Notes: generated by a model from the letters alone, not told the origin. DNA of 64,000 bases from Rhizomys pruinosus (GCA_009823505.1 VZQC01009601.1:3394670-3458669), one strand, 5' to 3'; counted from the first letter of the stretch, positions 22,225 to 34,675 are shown. Made by a program: numbers and translations.

Positions 22225-22660
22225 TTCTACTTTTTGTGGCTAACAAAATATGTACAGTGTGTGTTTTTATAAAGAAAAGAGCTTTTTTCTCTCATAATTT
22301 TGGAGATTTAAGCTTCAAGGTTGGGCAGCCTTACTCTTCACCCTTTCAGGAGGTACCTTACAACAAAAGGATTACAACATTAGAAGGCATTATGACAGAA
22401 CACAGGCAAGAAGGGAGGCTCTCAGGGTAAGACAGAAAGACACAGACCACATAGGGTCCAGGCTCCTCTTTGATAATAACTTGCTCCAGTATGAAGAACC
22501 TTCATAAGATCAGCATTAATCCTTTCAGGAGCCACTGCCTCTGAAGACTTAATTTCTTCCCACTAATCTGTATTCCCTTTAAGGCCCGACTACTTAGCCA
22601 GACTGATCACCTTACTTCCTGCACATGATACTTGGAAGACAAATCATTCAAATTTTACCA
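22225..22660 (-). mobile_element. MaLR-type LTR remnant
   Basis: Antisense MaLR/MST-like layout: ataaagaaaagagctttttt, ttggagatttaagcttcaag, acaggcaagaagggaggctc, acttgctccagtatgaa, gatcagcattaatcctttca, cttcccactaatctg. Very diverged. Confidence 0.45.
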
Positions 22661-22747
22661 GTGGCTCTGGGAAGTTGAATGCACCTACAATTTTGAAGTA
22701 CATTTTATTCTTTTCTATCTAAGAATAGTGTACATTTTCCTCGGAGA

Positions 22748-22861
22748 ATATATATATATATATATATATCTACTTATAGCTAGTGTTGTGTGTGTGTGTG
22801 TGTGTTAAAAATGTATGTGTATATATTAATATAAGTGATGGGATATATATTTAAACTGAAG

Positions 22862-22897
<36 letters not shown>
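22748..22897. repeat. (TA)n - (GT)n - (TA)n cluster
   Basis: TA at 22748-22769, GT at about 22785-22805, TA at 22863-22897, separated by short unique pieces. Confidence 0.95.
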
Positions 22898-22898
<1 letters not shown>

Positions 22899-23045
22899 AA
22901 ATTCCAGTTTAGATCTATCTAACCTCAATCTCAAAGTGTAGTTCCCAGTATTTCATATTTCCTTATTACATTCATTAAATTTCCATCTTATAACTCAATT
23001 CTAGTTTGGAGGTCACCATGGAGATATAAAATGTAGTATGAGCTG

Positions 23046-23097
23046 TCTATTTATAAGCTGTCATTCAACAATCTATTTATAAGCTGTCATTCAACAA
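23046..23097 (+). repeat. Perfect 2 x 26-bp tandem duplication
   Basis: Two identical, abutting units, each starting tctatttataagctgtcatt (23046-23071, 23072-23097). Confidence 0.97.
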
Positions 23098-23647
23098 GTT
23101 TATATTAAGGTAAGAATCTGTATGGTATTAAAGCTTAAAGAAAATTTATGAATTGCTCATTTTTATGCCTTGCCCTTCCATTTCACGTTTTCATCGTTTC
23201 ATCTCATTTACCCATTCATCGTAGAATTATGATGATTTGGTGGCTCATCCATTGGTACAAGGTTTGCCATAGTCATGCTGCTTGAAATATGAACAGTGCT
23301 TAGGGTAAATGAGGTAATGGACAATTAGCATGGACTGTCCTCTCTTGTGTGGTTTTGTTATGATGTGAAAATATAGGTCTAGACTTCTTAATTATGTTTA
23401 TTGGTTGTCTACACAATCCCTCCTTTTCTTCATTTTCCAAATGCCAACTCCCCTAACAAGAATGATGAACCTAAAACAGAAATAAGGACATGAAGAATTT
23501 CAGCAATGCAATGGAGAGATTTTTTTCAAGGAATATCTGGAGATATTCTAAAAGGATGTAGTCCAAGAACAACTGGTTTTTAATTCCTTATGGAATCAGA
23601 CTCCCACACAATTAACTCATGTTTTCCATATTAAAAAGTATTACTTT
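23098..23647. other. Unassigned stretch
   Basis: No gene or recognisable repeat. Confidence 0.5.
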
Positions 23648-23848
23648 TTTTTTTTTACTTTTTATATCTATGAGTGTACTGTCTGCATGTAGGTAGGTGC
23701 ACCCATGTCGTGCAATGCTGTGGAGGTCAGAAGAAGGTGTCAGATTCCCCTGGAACTGGAGTTAAAGATGTTTCTTAGCCGCCATGTTGGTGCTGGGAAT
23801 TGAACCCGGGTCTGCTGCAAGAGCACTGAGCCATCTCTCCAGCTCCAT
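23648..23848 (-). mobile_element. B2 SINE
   Basis: Antisense B2: gtactgtctgcatgtaggta, tggaggtcagaagaaggtgt, gagccatctctccagctcc. A short deletion removes part of the A-box arm (gagcactgagccatctc). No internal duplication. Confidence 0.92.
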
Positions 23849-24524
23849 ATTATTAACTTTTACTATTGAATTCCATTAGTTTCTATTGCTGGAAAAAAAC
23901 ATTTATTTATTGGTAATAAGCAAGCTTTTTAGAGATTACATTAAGGAGGACTTAATAAGTAAATGTCTTGATGAAACAATGAGAAATTGAGAATATTTTC
24001 AGCCTGTTGAATGCACAGTATTACCTCATACTGGGAATCTTCTAGCTCTAAATTACACATTTGAAATAGAAATGCTAATACAGTGGAATATATAAATAGC
24101 TGTTTCAGTTCAGCCCTCATTAACACTTTCTGGATGAAAATGAAGTGTGTGTCAATGCAGGAAATAAATATTATATGTCATTTGGAATAAACATAGTAAA
24201 ATTCCACTAATACAGCATTTACATTTCAATACATTGCATAATTTACTTAGAATAGCAAGCACCTCTTGTCTGCATGCTTTCCACTATATTAAACAGAAGC
24301 TGCCAAAATCCTATATTAAACACTGCCTGTGTCATCAGCGGGTTCAAAGCTAAGAGAAGGATTTAACACTCAATAATAGGAAGGTAACTTCTGATTATAT
24401 AGCTGGTGTCCTGCGTAAATTCCATCTGCTGTCAATAAAAAATTAGGTAATAATTATTTATTGAAGAGCATAGAAAACATACTATAATGTATAAATATTT
24501 GTATTCAAGTAAGGTCTATAAAGC
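23849..24524. other. Unassigned stretch
   Basis: No gene. The 61-codon minus frame at 23941-24126 lacks motifs. Confidence 0.5.
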
Positions 24525-24655
24525 TGCCCTTACCCTGTTGGTACAGATGAAGATACTGAGACAGAGAATATACACTTACTATAGCCAGAGAAATAGTTGA
24601 CAGAACTAGAACATTTACCCAAGGTGCTCTGAACCTCAGAATCCATATTTCTTTC
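24525..24655 (-). mobile_element. MIR SINE
   Basis: Antisense MIR: acagatgaagatactgagac, cagagaatatacacttacta, gaactagaacatttaccca, tgctctgaacctcagaatcc. Confidence 0.55.
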
Positions 24656-25837
24656 TTTTGGGTTTTCTGGTATCTGTTTCTGATTGTCCTCAACACCATC
24701 AGTTTTCTGTTCTCGAACTTAGCTGCACAAATGGAAGAAGCCAGCCTAGTGAAGATCTGGGCATGGCTCCTACTATTATCTAACAACAATCAAGAGATAT
24801 GTATGTGGCAGGAACACATTGCTGCTTCCTCCAATTCATGTCTCCAAGAGCTGGAAACTGTAGAATCAGGATGCATCTATCACAGTTTGGGGTACTACAA
24901 GCCTCAAGAGTGGCAGAAAATGTTGCTTATTAAGGAAGCATGAATTTGCCACGCAGAATAAATGAGCATCATTTTCTATTATATGATCATATTATTTTTT
25001 TGTCTCCAGATGTTTAAAACTTTAAATGCAAAAGCAGTTGAGAACTGTTAATAGAGAAAGATGGAAAGCATATGTCCTACGTTTTTAACTCTCAGCTGAC
25101 AGACATGTTATCTTTGCTGGAAAGAGGAAGAACATCGGCAGGGGCTGAGTCTCTGTGTGTGTGCACAGGAGACGGGCGTGGGTGAAAACACAATTTCCTC
25201 AGGAACCGAGCCTCTCCAGCTGCATCCTTTTAGCTCTACCCACACAAAGCTTTGGCAAAGCACAGAATTAACAAGCATTTTCTTTGAAAGAATATAATGA
25301 ATTATGTCAGACTTTGTGAATTAAGACACTGTTTTAAGAAAGCAAAGCCAATATTGCATAGACTTTGATGCACTTTAGGGAAGAATGCAGACTTGATTAT
25401 AGTTTGTTTTCTTTCAACCATCATTCACCTATCTTTTAATGTCAATTTCTTTCTTATGTTCTTCCTAGGAGTTGATTTGAATTTAGCATTAATAAACCTG
25501 ACATCCAGGTATAATAACCTATTGCTTTAATATGTTCATTATATTTGTACTTTTGCTTATTTTATTTGAAAGGTGGCAAGTGTTACATAGAAAAAAAGAG
25601 AAAGCCTTGTTAGGTTATACTCACTTTATCTTAGGAAACTTTAGAGACATTTCTCTAGTTGTCAGAATGAACATTTCCAATATCTGCTATTCTAAACGGC
25701 ACTAAAGACATCAAGAGAAAACCCCTAAAAGCAAGTAAATAAGCATGTGTCCTGGATATAATACATTGCTTTATCTTATTTTATTTTATTATGGTAAGAA
25801 GACAACATAAGAAACTATCTTAATAAAATTTAAGTAT
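24656..25837. other. Unassigned stretch with a GC-richer island
   Basis: No gene is supportable. Positions 25131-25260 are less AT-rich than the surroundings and hold cttctttggcaaag-like and gggcgtgggtg motifs (ctttggcaaagc at about 25250). This may be conserved non-coding sequence, but that cannot be judged without alignment. Confidence 0.4.
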
Positions 25838-25854
25838 ATAATTTAGTATTTTCT

Positions 25855-27943
25855 TTTTTCTATTACTTCTTTATTTTTTTTTCATTTTTAACAACAAATA
25901 ATAATTTATGAGTACAAGCATCCTTCATGTAAAACCAATTTGCAAGCAGTTGTGCCCAAACCCACACAACCCAAGGGTCCCACCATCCAGCTGGGGGGGA
26001 GGGCTTGTATGTTCAATCAAGTTGATCAAATAAGTGTCCAGACTATATTGCTGTAGTTTCACCATTCACCCCAATCGCAGCCCTTACATTCTACCATGCC
26101 CTCTCTTCTGAAGATTGTCCCCTAGGCTTAGAAAAGGGGCACAGGTGGCAAAACAGTCTACTTTCTCTGGAGCTGTTGTTTTGGATTCTGGTCATTTCTG
26201 GCTGTTTCCTTTCATGGGCTGACAGTTTGTCCAGGAATAACCTTTCAATCCTACTAATGGAGCACAGGCAATTAGATATATAGGTATTTAAACAGTACAA
26301 ATTGCTATGGTAGGTTACTTTGGTATAGACACAGATGTTTGTATGGTATGTTAATCCATGAATTACGTTTTTTCTGTAAAATATGACAGGGTCTTACTGT
26401 GGCTTATAACATCTCTTAACCACTAGACGATGTAAGCTCGTAGCATCAGCCGTGGGTAATTCCTGCAAGGTGAGAGCTAATAGCCAATTAGATTTGGGAT
26501 ATACAGGCATATGGCTGCCACTGCTGCACAGTATTTCCAGGCAGGTGAGGTGTAGCTGGTGCTGACGGAGGAGTCTTGCTTGACTCAAGGAGACTTATAT
26601 TTGCTTTATTGGTTTAGTGGCCTTTGGTAACACTCTCTGGTATTCCAGAGAGCAACTGTACACTTGCAAGGGCAGTCTCAATACATCTTTCTCGTGCTTA
26701 TATCAGGTCTTGGACAGCAGGGCCTTATCACCTCTCTTCTTGCAGGTATCCCAGTTTACAGGCAAGAAGCCTTTACCTTTTGGGGGGGCTTGGATCCCCT
26801 GGCCAACATCTCCTTGCTAGAATAATCCATTGCTGATTTCAGAGCTCTCCTGTATTAATAAATTTTGCTTAAGTGCATAGCTTAAGGAGACTTTATTGTT
26901 ATATTTGGTTCTGAATAGAGAATAATCCTTTTCACAGTTCCTTTGTCTATTAGTCAATTAAAGGAGGAAGTTTTACCGGTTTTATAAAAGATTACCTCTG
27001 TAACAGTTAGCTCCACTTTACAGTTAGAGAGCGACCTCATCATCAACATATTTCTCCTTGTTCTATGGGGGGAGTTAAGAAAGTCTCTCGTATTAAAACT
27101 TTGTGGCACCTAGAAGGTAAGTTTCATTAGGATTCATTGTAAATAGTTGTTATAAGTAGGATCCACAGAAGGGTTTGATGTCTGTAGCAGTCTGAGGCTT
27201 TTCTTCTTTTCAATGTTCAGACGGGACAACCTTTCTGCTGGCACTGGTACATCCTACACAATGCAAAGCTGTATCTTTTCTTTCTCAGCCATTAAGTTGG
27301 TGACATTTTGACTTGTTGGAACATACAAATCTTTTCCTGTGGTCAGTTTTAAGATTTGAATTGCAAAGTTTTTGACAAAAAGGTTTCATATATATCTGTA
27401 TCCCCCCTATTTATTTTAGGATTTTGTTTTTTGACCCATGAGTCTCAAAAAGGCAGTTGTATTACACATACCTATAGGCTGGAATCAAGGTGCAGATTTC
27501 ATCAAATTCACCCAAGCTGTTTTGGGTGACTGTGGTTAACTTGGGAAGCAAACTTAATTTCTTATGTTAAATCATCCTACAGGTAAAAGAGAATGCTACA
27601 AGATGATACTGTACAACAGAAAAATTATAGAGAACATTTGTATGTGCCAATCCCAAAGTTATTGTTATACAAATTTTAAGTAAAACAAATGTGGACAACA
27701 ACAATTTATATTTCCAATTAACTCAGGTGCATTACCATTTTTATCAGAACCTTTAAACCAATGTTGTTTAATATACACATATTTACTTTTCCTAAGTCCT
27801 AAAACCTAAAACACCATGTAACCTGTAGACAAAGTCTGTGCTGACTGAAATGGTGAATCAGGAGGGGTGGGATGGCCAGGAGAGGGACACGGGTGTATAA
27901 TCGATTAATGTATATTTAATTGACATGAGTTCAACAAGTTTCC
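25855..27943 (-). mobile_element. Unidentified 2.1-kb retroinsertion
   Basis: Perfect 17-bp flanks ataatttagtattttct (25838-25854 and 27944-27960) and a T-rich left edge show a single L1-mediated insertion in minus orientation, with an AATAAA near its 3' end. On the minus strand there is a TATA-like atataag (about 26702) followed about 100 bases later by aataaag (about 26605), and another aataaag near 26890, an LTR-like spacing. Parts recur at 9193-9560 and 19436-19613. There is no intact reading frame. It could be a retrocopied non-coding or endogenous-retroviral transcript. Confidence 0.65.
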
Positions 27944-27971
27944 AATAATTTAGTATTTTCTAAGCAACACA

Positions 27972-28195
27972 AGGGCTAGAGAGATGGCTCAGTAATTAAT
28001 AACACTGGCTATTCTTGCAGAGGACCCAGGTTGAGTTCCTAGCATCCACATGGTGACTAACAGCTATCTGTAACTCTAGTTCCAGGGAACCTAACATGTT
28101 CTGACTTCCGTTATACACAGGTGCACTAACATGTAGTTAGGCAATACACTCATACACATAAAATAAAATAATAAAATAAATAATAAAATTTTTTG
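27972..28195 (+). mobile_element. B2 SINE, diverged
   Basis: gggctagagagatggctcag, gaggacccaggttgagttcc, tctgtaactctagttccagg, and an AAATAAAAT-rich tail. It starts 12 bases after the previous insertion's right flank. Confidence 0.9.
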
Positions 28196-28314
28196 AAACC
28201 AAACTATACACATTGTGTATTTTGACTTATGTCAATATTTTTACATTTTGAGGTCAGTCAGGCATATTTAGATGACCTTTAAGGTGATATTATACTGAAT
28301 ACAAATATTAAAAA

Positions 28315-28456
28315 GCCGGGCATAGTGGCACAGGCCTTTAGTTCCACTAGTTGGGAGGCAGAGGCAAGTGAATCTCTGTGAGTTCAAGGTCTACATAGAG
28401 AGCTCCAGTCCAGCTGGTACTAAAGGAAGACCCTGTCTCAAAAAGACCAAAAAACC
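28315..28456 (+). mobile_element. B1 SINE
   Basis: gccgggcatagtggcacagg, ttgggaggcagaggcaagtg, gagttcaaggtctacataga, agaccctgtctcaaaaa. Confidence 0.93.
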
Positions 28457-29285
28457 CCAACAAATATAATTTTTGTGGGTGTAACTAGCTGTTAATGAAG
28501 TGCATTGGGAATAATGCATTTATAGACCAAAACTACTATTAGAAAAACCATTTCTGAACACTCATGCCATTTAACTGTGACTTTCAGACTTCAAAAGTCC
28601 AGTGCTTCCTCATGGTAAGTCCAAATAAATAATACAGAATATTTGCCTTGGACCAACTTGGAATAGAAAACTTGAGGCTGCTAAGTATCATAGTGCAGAT
28701 CTTAATTCTTGGGATCCTGGCCTTATAGATAACTTCTTCCTACTATCTTCTTCTCATTTCCCAGTAACCCAGTGGACAGGCAACCAAACTTAGGTGGAAA
28801 CATTACAATTACAAATGCATTATCTTACATAAAATTCTATCTGGTTGATGTGGGAAAATGGTAGAAATGTTAAAAATAATGCACTACTATAAAACACACT
28901 TCCGAATATGGTAAGGTAAGAGTTGAATGTGACTATAGGGGTTATAACAAAAACAAATAAAAACTTAACTTTGCACTAAGACAGAGGCAACCCAGAAAAG
29001 AAGACAGATGTAGAAAGCAGAAAGAAAAGAAAAGACATTTAGTGGGCTCTGTGGGCTGAAAAACAGGCTTCTGTGTGATGGGGACTCTTAATCAAAGAAT
29101 TCAACTTTTATAGTCACACAGGGGAAAAAAGTGTAAGACACTCTAATGGCCCAAAACAGTCTGGTTCTAGAGGCTGGTTATTCAGTTATGAAATTCAGAG
29201 AACTATGTCTTCAAGTCTACTATTTTCCAGCATTGAAAGTTCATTTGCTTGAGAAAACTCCTCACTCTGCACCAAACAATTGATT
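28457..29285. other. Unassigned stretch
   Basis: No gene or clear repeat. Confidence 0.5.
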
Positions 29286-29405
29286 TTTAAAACGAGGATT
29301 ATTGTATCAGTGCCTATTCCAATAGGCTGTTCCCTGAATTGAATGAGACAGTTTGTGCAGTACACTTGGTATTGTAACTAGCATAAATGAAGGCATGTTT
29401 ACATG
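29286..29405 (+). mobile_element. MIR SINE, 3' part
   Basis: A pattern like the MIR 3' half: aacgaggattattgtatc, gtgcctattccaataggctg, aattgaatgagacagtttgt, tactagcataaatg-like end. Confidence 0.45.
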
Positions 29406-29584
29406 TGAGGAGTTTAGCTAAAGTTCAGGTAGACAGCAAATTGAAAGCATCTAATGAAGTTAAATATGAAGTCCTGAATTTCAGGATCAGAATAGTGCTT
29501 GATATTTCCTGAAGCAGACATCCTATCAGGCTCATGGAAAGAAATTTAGACCTGTTGATAACTAAAGGTTATACTCTTTTAGAT

Positions 29585-29821
29585 TTCTTTCTTTATTATT
29601 TATTTATATTTATTTATTTAATTAATGTTTTGAATGTTATGCCTGCATGTATATAACTACACCTGTGTAGTATAGTACTTACAAAATAGAGAAGAGGGCA
29701 TCAGACCTCCTGGAACTGTAGCTACAGACAGTTGTTAGTTGCCATATGGGTGTTGAGATTGGAACCGGATCTTCTGCAAGAGCTGCAGGTGATATTAACT
29801 GTTGAGCCATCTCTCCAGCCC
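29585..29821 (-). mobile_element. B2 SINE, diverged
   Basis: Antisense B2: T/A-rich tail, tatgcctgcatgtatataac, cctggaactgtagctacaga, tgccatatgggtgttgagat, gccatctctccagccc. Confidence 0.85.
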
Positions 29822-30879
29822 AGGAAAATTTATAATCTTATACTTCAGTATATCCTTATATATTGTCCTTGTAACTTGGGCCATTTAAAGATACCTCTTA
29901 TTCTATTTACTAGGTAAATGTCTTGAAGATGCAGCTCTGTGATGTGTAATGTTTTATTGGTTTACTAACTTGAAACTCTCTGATATTCTCTACTCAGCAT
30001 GTAATTGCACCTTGTGCAATTAGTCCAAACAATGTATATCAATATGTCATGTATCTAAATTTCAGTCAGTGATACCTGGTTTTGTAAGCTGCCATAAACA
30101 TTTTATCTATTCCTACCCCAATCATCCTTGTCTGGTTTTGATCAAAAGGCAGCAGATATCTTGGCCTATGCTTGGCATAGCTAATTTGTAAGCTCAGATG
30201 ACCCAGTGAATTCAGGAAGTAATTTTCTTGCAATAACTTGACCCATCATGAAAAATGACGTAGGATCCAGGTGCCAACCTTAAAATGTTGGTGTAGAAAT
30301 GCCTACTTAGCCCCCATCTGTACTTCTGGTCCAGAACAAAAAAATCTTGAAGCTTTTGCTGCTTAATTCTGGTACGTCATGCATGAAAATGAATAAAGAA
30401 GTTTCCCAACTCTCTCCCTGATGAATGCTCGATCTCTTAGCTGTTTGAATTTTTTTTCCATAACACTGTTACAGTGATTGCAGGAGTACTTCTGATACGA
30501 AGGAACAATAAATATATGTACAAAGTACTGGGATTTCCAGATAGGAGAGGTGTTTATTCATGATCATCCTCCAGGGGAATCACCACACATCAGTTGGGAA
30601 GATTTCTTCAAGTGCTTTCCAACCTAGGAAGCCAGAGATGGGACTCACCTCAACTTAGATGGCATCCACCTATTCTTCATCAACCTCCATAACAATTCAC
30701 GTCTTTCACGAGAACTTCTTCAATGATCGTCTTATAAAACATAAACTTCCATTTTCACTCACATTTGTTTTCTGTCTTATCATATTAATAAAATTATGTT
30801 TTAGAGCTGAAGTTTAGCATTTGTTCATATAATGTGAATACTTGTAAACAGAGTGCTTCCTTAACTTGCATCAGTAGCT
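29822..30879. other. Unassigned stretch
   Basis: No gene. An aataaag with a pyrimidine-rich follow-up at about 30390-30430 resembles an LTR R/U5 end, but too weakly to call. Confidence 0.4.
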
Positions 30880-31365
30880 GTGAGGGTTACTTTTTGTATC
30901 AACCTCATTAGAGCTGGACAAGCTCCATTGGCTGGTGAAACATTTCTGGGCATATCTGAGAAGGGGCTTGTGAACAGGATCAGGAGACCATGTAGTGACA
31001 TTGACCATGTACAATATGGTTGGCACCATTCAATCTGTTAAGGGTTTAAATACAATAAAAAGGGATGGATTTAAATATTTATTCTTTTAGAAGTGGGACA
31101 TTCAACTCTGGTCTCTTTTGCCCTGGTTTATCAGAACTCCTGGTTCACATGCCTTTAGCCTATGTTTATGAGTTAGACACAGTTTCCTCTTCTGCTCAGG
31201 TCATACTGAAGCAGATGGCCTCCCTTGAGTTCCTGGTATTTTAGCTTACTGATGGCAGACTATGACATTTCTGACTCCTTAACAATGTGGGTCGTTTTTC
31301 ATAATGAATCTATGTGCCCTTCTTACTGGTTCTGTTCCTCTGGAAAACCATGACTGACGTTCTCT
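30880..31365 (+). mobile_element. Ancient mammalian interspersed repeat (MER-type)
   Basis: It follows a mammalian-wide repeat in order: gagggttactttttgtatca, caatatggttggcaccattc, tctgttaagggtttaaatac, gcttactgatggcagac, ending tggttctgttcctctggaaa. I recognise the pattern but am not sure of the family (hAT-type MER most likely). Confidence 0.5.
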
Positions 31366-32349
31366 CCCTGTGTAGAGGCCTCATAGCAAGTATTCATGAC
31401 TAACAGGCTCTCTCTACTTCTTGAGTCCTCTGGACCTATGTGTATCTATTTCCAACCTCCCTAGGTGGTTGAGAGACGTTCACAATTAATTACAAGAAAT
31501 ATGATGTAAGTTCACTTTTTAAAAAGCTGAGTATGTTTATCCATTAGAAATGAACTGAATAATGTGAGCAGCATGTGGTTGCTGTCCTGTGACTCACAGA
31601 CCAGTGGGATTTGCTAGACAGAGTGCGATGTTCTGGTGACAAATCTTAATCTCAGAATTCCTCCACTCTAACACCTTTATTTTAAGTTTTCGTTGTTGTT
31701 TTGAAGTTTCAGAGTTAAAACTGAATATGATGTTGTAAAATAAGAAAGCCAGAGGGCTTTTTTTTTGGCTTTTATTTTTAAATTTTGTGTCTTGTTGGAA
31801 GATCAAGGAAATGACCCTGCTAGGTCAACCCAGGTCTTTTCAACATATTATCGTGAGCTTTCCTCTGTCTGCCTTGCAGGCTGCAGTTCTTTCAATCCCA
31901 AAATACCAGTATATCTATCCCTTTCTAATTTTCCAGCCCATTACACAGCAGCCTTTAGGAGAGCTACCTGGTACTTGGGGAGATCTGCACCTTCCCCAAG
32001 AAAGATCTTCACTCTCCTTCTAACTTAGGTTCAAAAATTACAGTGAAGGGAAGGGCTGACCTGAGAGCTCTTTCTGTCTGATAGCTGTCTTTATCAGCTG
32101 CATGATTCACTGACATGTATATCTAGGGATAAGTGTTTGTGCAAAACTATTTTTAACAAATTAATAAAAATATAATACCTTCAAGAATTTAGTTCTTTCC
32201 CAGGTAGTTGCGTTCCCACAGCCTGTATTAAGTAGTTACTTTTCCTTGGACCTAATTTTTCCTCCTCTTCTGAGAATTAAAACTTAGCATGTTTCTGGGA
32301 TTTTCATGACATTTATACATGATATTGGACAACTTCGTAATCATTTAGG
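31366..32349. other. Unassigned stretch
   Basis: Two overlapping plus frames (31765-32028, 31787-32023) and one minus frame have no recognisable product. Treated as chance. Confidence 0.5.
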
Positions 32350-32455
32350 GCAGAGTGTGATGTCTCACATGTGTAATCCTAGCAAACATGAGGTTATGTA
32401 GGTAGTTCCAACCTAGACTGAGATTCATTGAGACTATTCTTAGAAAAGAAGTTAA
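32350..32455 (+). mobile_element. Old B1/PB1-like SINE
   Basis: Weak B1 pattern: gcagagtgtgatgtctcaca, tgtaatcctagcaaacatga, ttccaacctagactgagatt, agactattcttagaaaag. Confidence 0.4.
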
Positions 32456-33173
32456 TCAAGATTATCAGGAAGATGGTCAGTCATCATGTTTTGGTTTTTC
32501 AGGTGAAAATATTCTGCTCTGAGTAGCAAAAGTAAAATATGAGTTATGGAATTTTAAGGAAGAGTTTTGATTTTATCGAATAAAGTGACCATATATGTAT
32601 CAACACTACTGGCCTATTGTTTAACAAAAGTTCACAAAAGATTACAGGGATGTGATTAGCAACTTTAATTCTACTTCCTGCTGAGCTCTGTGTGAGAACA
32701 GGAATAAAGGCTTGAGACACACACAACTGCTGGTTGTAAGGCTGGGCATTGTCTACTTTACCTGTTTACTGTGATTCTGCAGGTTTAACTTCAACTTTTT
32801 ATCTAGGAAAGAAGAAGTGTCTCCATCTCTTTGCTGAGGTTCATGGGGCACTCATATTACTGTTATTAATGCTATTGATAATACTGGCAAAGGATGTTTT
32901 CCCTGTGCATTATCAGTTGAGTATTCCTGACCATATAGAGATCTTCACAAGAATGATGTCACCCTCCGTTCATTTAGTCTCACTCATCAACTCACAAAGT
33001 TCAAGAAAAGTGGTAGAATACAGACAGAAAGTTTTCAATTTTGAGTTCCTGTATGTGGATTTATATTCTTCTTCCTTCTAGCTCATCTTGAAAAGCCATG
33101 GGAAAGTAAAGGGTTTGACTCTATACAGTAAGCACCACTTGTCTTTGGAGTCAGATAGAGATCATTTTGAAAC
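32456..33173. other. Unassigned stretch
   Basis: Contains a 110-codon plus frame (32749-33081), M-rich at the start and with a hydrophobic run (LILLLLMLLIILA). There is no homology I can recognise and no promoter or splice context, so I do not call a gene. Confidence 0.45.
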
Positions 33174-33187
33174 AGAACTTCACTTTT

Positions 33188-33418
33188 TAAATTTTCATTT
33201 ATTTATTTTATGTGTATGAATGCACTGCCTGCATGTAGGTTTGTGCACCTGTGTCATGCAATGCCACAGAGGTCAGATGAGGGCGTCGGATTCCTCTGGA
33301 ACTGGAGTTCTCCTGGAATTGGAGTTACAGACAGTTCTCAGCCGCCATGTGGGTGCTGGGGATTGAACCCAGGTCCTCTGCAAGAGCAGTCGGTGCTCTT
33401 AACCGCTAGGCCATCTCA
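33188..33418 (-). mobile_element. B2 SINE, duplicated subtype, 5' truncated by a few bases
   Basis: Flanked by agaacttcactttt (33174-33187 and 33419-33432). Internal duplication present (ctggaactggag / ctggaattggag). The final tccagcccc of the antisense element is missing, so a few bases of the 5' end were lost at insertion. Confidence 0.95.
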
Positions 33419-33432
33419 AGAACTTCACTTTT

Positions 33433-33819
33433 GACTGGCTGATTAGCCTTAGACAAACCATCTCACTATGTCTGAACTTTTTCAACATCAAAAAAAGAAT
33501 AAATGGAAAAAGCTTGACAAGCCATGAAAAGATGAATGGAAAAATAAAATGTAGTTAAAGTTAATTAGTATGAATAATATGAATTTTTATTACTAGTTAA
33601 AAGGAATGAGTTAGCTGAATAACTGTACAGATGGTCCAAGTAGGTTCTGGACTTGGTACAGTGATAGCAGGGATGACTGCTCTGTGAGGTGTCCTCCTGG
33701 GCTGAGGAGGCAAGGACACAAGAATCACAGAGGCACAGGGATTCTGGATCTAGACACTATAGCCTTGCAAGAGAAGCTCCAAATAGTGCAGGTGTTTAAA
33801 GCACTAAGCAGGAGGCACT
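33433..33819. other. Unassigned stretch
   Basis: No gene or repeat recognised. Confidence 0.5.
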
Positions 33820-34155
33820 AAATTTAAATTGAGTGTTTGTGTTTGTGTGTGTGTGTGTGTATGTGTATGTGTTTGTGTGTGTGCTGTGAGTCTCTGTGCC
33901 TTTGTGTCCGTGTCTATGTATGTGTGTGTATGAGTATGTGCAGGTCATGAAAATCAAAGGACATAAGCGAGGAAGAGAGTTTTGAGGGAGTTTGAGGAGG
34001 GGGAATGGGAAGACAGTGGAGTACAAGTGTCAGAAAGAGAGGCTGTGTGGGGGAAGGAAAGGAGCCAGGAAGATGGGAGGTGGAATTTGAGAGAGTACTG
34101 AGATCACTGAGAGATGGAGTGAATAATAAAAATGAAGTGTCATAATAAAAACCCA
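33820..34155 (+). mobile_element. L1 3' terminus with TG-rich tract
   Basis: A GT-rich tract (33838-33940), then tgcaggtcatgaaaatcaaa, a purine-rich block, and agtgtcataataaaaaccca, the usual order of a murid L1 3' end. Confidence 0.6.
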
Positions 34156-34514
34156 CTAGCTTTTATCCTGAGTTAAATAATTAAAAAAATAATACACTTA
34201 TGGAATTAAAACCTAGACAGAATAGTATTGGGAGATTTTCATGATTTGAGACAAAAACACTCCTAATATTTTAGTCACAAGAATGCCTAGAAAGCACCTA
34301 AATAAAAGTCCTCAGACCAGACCCCAGCATTTGAAAATAACATTGGACCTCCATCCCCATGGAGACACTGTGGTTGATTAACAGGTCTGCTAAGCACATA
34401 TAAATCTCATCTTTTCCTCCCAGCATTATTTCCAATTCTTATTTCAGAGGTTGTTTTATTAAACAAGTGGAGTAACCAAATGTTAGGAAAGGCACTGTAC
34501 CCCAGGGTGTGCCT

Positions 34515-34675
34515 CTGAGGTTAAAGCACAGGCACTAGCAGCTTGTCTGCTTGTGATCTATTTTCTCTTCCTCATTCTCAGCTCTGTTACCTTGAGCAAG
34601 TTCTGAAATCTGTATGCTGCAGTCTCCTCAGACACAATGGAATTCATCATAGCTCCTACCTCCACAGCTACTGAC
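34515..34675 (+). mobile_element. MIR SINE
   Basis: MIR order is clear: gaggttaaagcacaggcact, ctcagctctgttaccttgag, caagttctgaaatctgtatg, tcctcagacacaatgg, atagctcctacctcca. Confidence 0.7.

Noticed and set aside
26394..26588. 64-codon minus frame that could be read as a retroviral protease or dUTPase piece
   Set aside because: The resemblance did not survive inspection: no glycine-serine-alanine dUTPase motif and no D-T/S-G protease motif in frame.
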